Shown piece by piece: positions 62,401-64,000 of a stretch of 64,000 bases of DNA. This DNA is from Actinomadura montaniterrae. GTDB taxonomy: Bacteria > Actinomycetota > Actinomycetes > Streptosporangiales > Streptosporangiaceae. The DNA lies in NCBI RefSeq assembly GCF_008923365.1, contig NZ_WBMR01000004.1, positions 1-64,000 of the forward strand. The letters run 5' to 3'. Under the pieces are notes generated by a model. The model made no database searches and was not told the DNA's origin. It saw nothing but the letters and a program-made list of their open reading frames with translations. Position 1 is the stretch's first letter, and every line of letters starts with the position of its first letter. A program made the translations under genes and the position numbers.

Positions 62401-62525
62401 CGCTCTTGCATGCGCATCACATGCGCGCTGTCGGCATAGGACCTGATCACGAGAGCACGTGCCTGCGGTTGGCCCGTGCAGCCGCACTGCGCTGGCAAGC
62501 TCGCGCCCAGAGGAGCGAGCGGTGA
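59442..62525 (+). CDS. lanB: LanB lantibiotic dehydratase, full length
   Basis: 1,027 aa. Residues about 25-660 match the LanB N-terminal glutamylation domain (RVRRATLSVGRYLVRMTGRA, TPFGLFAGVAPMST, VRNTAAVQLVVSVASGAPVL, FERYGVGTLVPVLELVNPG). Residues about 735-1015 match the C-terminal SpaB_C elimination domain (SRWLYIKLYGDPSRQNEILA, RYRAPEPQLRLRVALP). It glutamylates Ser/Thr of the precursor using glutamyl-tRNA and eliminates glutamate to form dehydro residues. It starts 51 bp after the precursor and overlaps lanC by 4 bp (GTGA). Confidence 0.92.
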   Translation: MGSGDGRALYRCDGPGLVRAVRHVEVAVPDWPDLTGSSSAHVRDWCAWLREVWAVEAVAEAIEHASPDLAREVTAVRSAKAPSARRVRRATLSVGRYLVRMTGRATPFGLFAGVAPMSTGPRLSVRWGTGHRAIARASGPWLADVIARLESCAQLVERLPVMANNLCRQRGERLVVPQLRAPGDQRRAVLSEVSVRNTAAVQLVVSVASGAPVLYRELAEKVSAEYSDATPSAVDGLLLDLIQQRVLISGLHAPSTVMNALGHLVDQLDAVDAADLPQVADQVRRLKEISRELERHNRAASVEEARTGRTALAERMTTLSGSPRPLAVDLRLDCELALPPQIEREAEVAASALARLTAHPFGTEAWQRYHARFFERYGVGTLVPVLELVNPGVGLGFPDGYPGSPGEQRSPLSRRDERLTELAQTAALDGQREVVLDDASIAGIAGSDETRARWPADLEICFRILAASKNAIERGAFDLQVVTVSRGIDTMVGRFVDLIWPSGREPTRGETADEALPVQLSFAPLSLRAADVTRVPELLPSVLSLGEHRQPGRTDVRLEDLAVGCDDERLYLASLSRRRRVSLRLPHALDLRTATPPLARFLLEVGRAQNAVVTGFNWGSARSLPFLPQIRHRRAILSPARWTLDTSEFAEGDVPWRDSFEGWRTRRQLPKHVALADGDQRLWLDLDHEGHIQLLQAHQQRGGRTVLEEASGSEAFGWFGGRPHEIVLPLRRSGSAPRRSMSSGIAACVSTREDGYLPGASRWLYIKLYGDPSRQNEILAERLPELWSRWEEDPTWWFIRYRAPEPQLRLRVALPDARDFGTAARHVSNWAADLRKDGLVRDLQFAVHYPERGRWGDGDTMRSAEAVFAADSRAVCVQLREARQLHPQALVAAQFVAMAAAFHGSARLGMRWLIEYANAEEVVSAPRDVLTESVRLADPMDSWSALRAEPGGEAIVRAWAERDHALANYRSFVADEPSISMNSVASSLLHAHHMRAVGIGPDHESTCLRLARAAALRWQARAQRSER

Positions 62526-63787
62526 GTCGGCTGCAGCAGGAAGCCCTGCAGGACGCTGTCCTGTCCGTGGCCGACCTGATCAGCGAGCGGTTGGATTCTC
62601 CAGAGGCCGTCCGTGGACGTGTGCCGCAGCGCCAATGGTGGCCTCAATCCCTTGCACATGGCGCTGCCGGAGTCGCCCTCCTTCATATCGAGCGGGCCCG
62701 TGCCGGTCGAGCGTCCTGGCGGGCCGCTGACGATTGGCTGTCTTGCGTGGCGCGCGATGGCGTCAGCGCGGGGCCGGACAGCCACCTTCACTACGGAGTC
62801 CCGGCGCTCGCCTTCGCCCTCCAGACTGCCGGGGATCGGTACGCACGGACACTAGAGGTCTTGGACCAGCAAGTCGTCCAGCAGACGCTGCGCCGTCTGA
62901 AGGCGTCCCGAGCTCGCCTCGACCAGCGCGAGCGGCCGGCTCTCGCGGAATTCGACGCCATTCGAGGACTGTCAGGCTTCGGGAACTATCTCCTCCAGCG
63001 CAAGTCGCATACCGACCTGCTTTGCGACGTCTTGAGGTACCTCGTTCAGCTCACCGAGCCAGTCGACGAGGCCGGAGAGATCCTCCCCGGATGGTGGACC
63101 GACTCGGGCCCTGGCGGGCGTCCGTCCGGCAACTTTCCCGGCGGGCACGCCAACACCGGCATGGCCCACGGGATCGCCGGGCCGCTCGCACTGCTGTCCT
63201 TGGCGATGCGCGACGGCGTCGTCGTGGACGGCCAAGACGAGGCGATCTCCCGCATATGTGCCTGGCTCGACCGGTGGCGGCAAGACGGTGACTTCGGCCC
63301 GTGGTGGCCCTACTGGATCACGCGTCCCCAACTGCGAGGCGAATCCCCGGTCGTTGCCCAGCCATCTCGTCCTTCCTGGTGCTACGGCATTGCTGGCGTC
63401 GCGCGTGCCCAGCAGCTCGCGGCCATCGCCACGGGAGATCTCGCACGACAACAGATGGCCGAGAACGCCCTGGTAGGTGCCCTTGCTGATCCGCGGCAGC
63501 AGGAAATGACGACCGACCTTTCACTGTGCCACGGCTACGCCGGGCTGGCGCTCGTCGCGACGAGATGCGCCGGCGATGCGGTCACTTCCGGCTTGGACGA
63601 CCATCTTCCGCAGCTGATCGAAGCGATCGTCCCGGACGGAACGCGCACCGCCGACGCCCAAGCCAATGGCCTCCTCACCAGTGACTTCGGGCTGCTCGAA
63701 GGAGCCGCAGGAGTCGCGCTGGCGCTGTACGCGCTCCACAGTGGTCCGCCGGCTTCGGGATGGGACTCATGTCTTTTGATCGCCTGA
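62522..63787 (+). CDS. lanC: LanC lanthionine synthetase (cyclase)
   Basis: 421 aa from GTG at 62522 (GTGA overlap with lanB). Repeated Gly-rich double-alpha-toroid motifs: AHGAAGVALLHIERA, MAHGIAGPLALLSLA, CYGIAGVARAQQL, CHGYAGLALVA. Zinc ligands are Cys287 (WCYG), Cys336 and His337 (LCHG). It adds Cys thiols to dehydro residues to form thioether rings. Confidence 0.93.
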   Translation: MSRLQQEALQDAVLSVADLISERLDSPEAVRGRVPQRQWWPQSLAHGAAGVALLHIERARAGRASWRAADDWLSCVARDGVSAGPDSHLHYGVPALAFALQTAGDRYARTLEVLDQQVVQQTLRRLKASRARLDQRERPALAEFDAIRGLSGFGNYLLQRKSHTDLLCDVLRYLVQLTEPVDEAGEILPGWWTDSGPGGRPSGNFPGGHANTGMAHGIAGPLALLSLAMRDGVVVDGQDEAISRICAWLDRWRQDGDFGPWWPYWITRPQLRGESPVVAQPSRPSWCYGIAGVARAQQLAAIATGDLARQQMAENALVGALADPRQQEMTTDLSLCHGYAGLALVATRCAGDAVTSGLDDHLPQLIEAIVPDGTRTADAQANGLLTSDFGLLEGAAGVALALYALHSGPPASGWDSCLLIA

Positions 63788-63810
63788 CAACTGCAAGAGA
63801 AGGGCTCGGA

Positions 63811-64000
63811 ATGGCCCCTTCGAACTGGCCGCAGTACATCATCGACTTCGCCGACTGGAGGCAGGCAGACGAGATCGCCGCGACGGCGCTCCGCCCTGTT
63901 CTCGCCGATGCCGGGAAGGACGGAGCGATCCGCCGGTGGTTCTTCGTCCGCAAAGCACCCCACTGGCGCCTCCGCTATCAGGTCGGCGCAAACGACGCTC
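63811..64000 (+). CDS. SpaB_C-like thiopeptide-type biosynthesis protein (cut by window end)
   Basis: Only the first about 63 residues are present, from ATG at 63811 (AGAAGGG before it; ATG at 63769 is also in frame). WPQYIIDFADWRQADEIAAT then FFVRKAPHWRLRYQVG is the start of a stand-alone SpaB_C domain, the elimination module of split LanB enzymes. Because the preceding LanB is full length, this one is either redundant or has another role. Confidence 0.8.
   Translation, partial: MAPSNWPQYIIDFADWRQADEIAATALRPVLADAGKDGAIRRWFFVRKAPHWRLRYQVGANDA

Overview
The window is high-GC, gene-dense DNA with short ATGA/GTGA gene overlaps and GTG starts, typical of a mycelial actinomycete. The DUF6879/Scr1-type regulator/ATP-binding-protein neighbourhood, the FxLD lanthipeptide and the integrative-element genes fit the Streptosporangiales/Thermomonosporaceae (Actinomadura-like) best. 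That placement is an inference; no rRNA or other phylogenetic marker is present.

Region 1 (1-15.85 kb) is a sugar or sugar-acid catabolic island, probably for pectin/rhamnogalacturonan-type polymers. Leftward genes encode a LacI regulator, an aldose epimerase, two sugar ABC permeases, a lipoprotein binding protein, a Gfo/Idh/MocA oxidoreductase, an alpha/beta hydrolase and a secreted beta-helix polysaccharide-active protein. A divergent rightward operon encodes an NAD-dependent sugar dehydrogenase/epimerase, an enolase-superfamily sugar-acid dehydratase, a Gfo/Idh-DUF6807 fusion, and a fusion of a rhamnogalacturonan-acetylesterase-like SGNH domain to an alpha-ketoglutarate-semialdehyde-type dehydrogenase. 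Two different operator classes mark these promoters. The set reads as depolymerise, deacetylate, import, oxidise, dehydrate, and feed alpha-ketoglutarate. No ABC ATPase and no keto-deoxy-sugar-acid aldolase or dehydratase is present.

Region 2 (15.85-34 kb) is ordinary chromosomal accessory sequence: a PucR regulator, an XRE/SDR pair, a GNAT and cupin regulator pair, a LysE exporter, a MocR regulator divergent from a PLP decarboxylase with a perfect palindrome between them, a decayed PhzF gene, a B12-binding protein without its HTH, a YceI/SRPBCC/DUF6069 set, DUF6193, an ECF41-type sigma factor with its oxidoreductase, and a VOC protein. Two fragments of one acyl-CoA dehydrogenase (AidB-like) gene, about 95% identical over 131 bp, lie 8 kb apart and mark rearrangements.

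Region 3 (34-52.4 kb) looks like an integrated mobilizable element. It has a tyrosine integrase beside an AT-rich inverted repeat abutting the truncated aidB, an orphan CRISPR array with oppositely oriented repeats, a LuxR/S9 peptidase/MFS cargo set, MobC, a relaxase, a DUF2637 membrane protein, an ArdC-DnaG-like primase, a superinfection-immunity-like protein, and an IS110 transposase gene split by a 1,003-bp IS5-family element.

Region 4 (53.2-64 kb) carries a phosphotransferase and an XRE/TPR regulator, then a rightward run of an ATP-binding (anti-sigma-like) protein, small proteins, DUF6879 and a Scr1-type regulator. This leads into an FxLD-type class I lanthipeptide locus: a 58-residue precursor, full-length LanB dehydratase, LanC cyclase and a stand-alone SpaB_C-like protein cut by the window edge.
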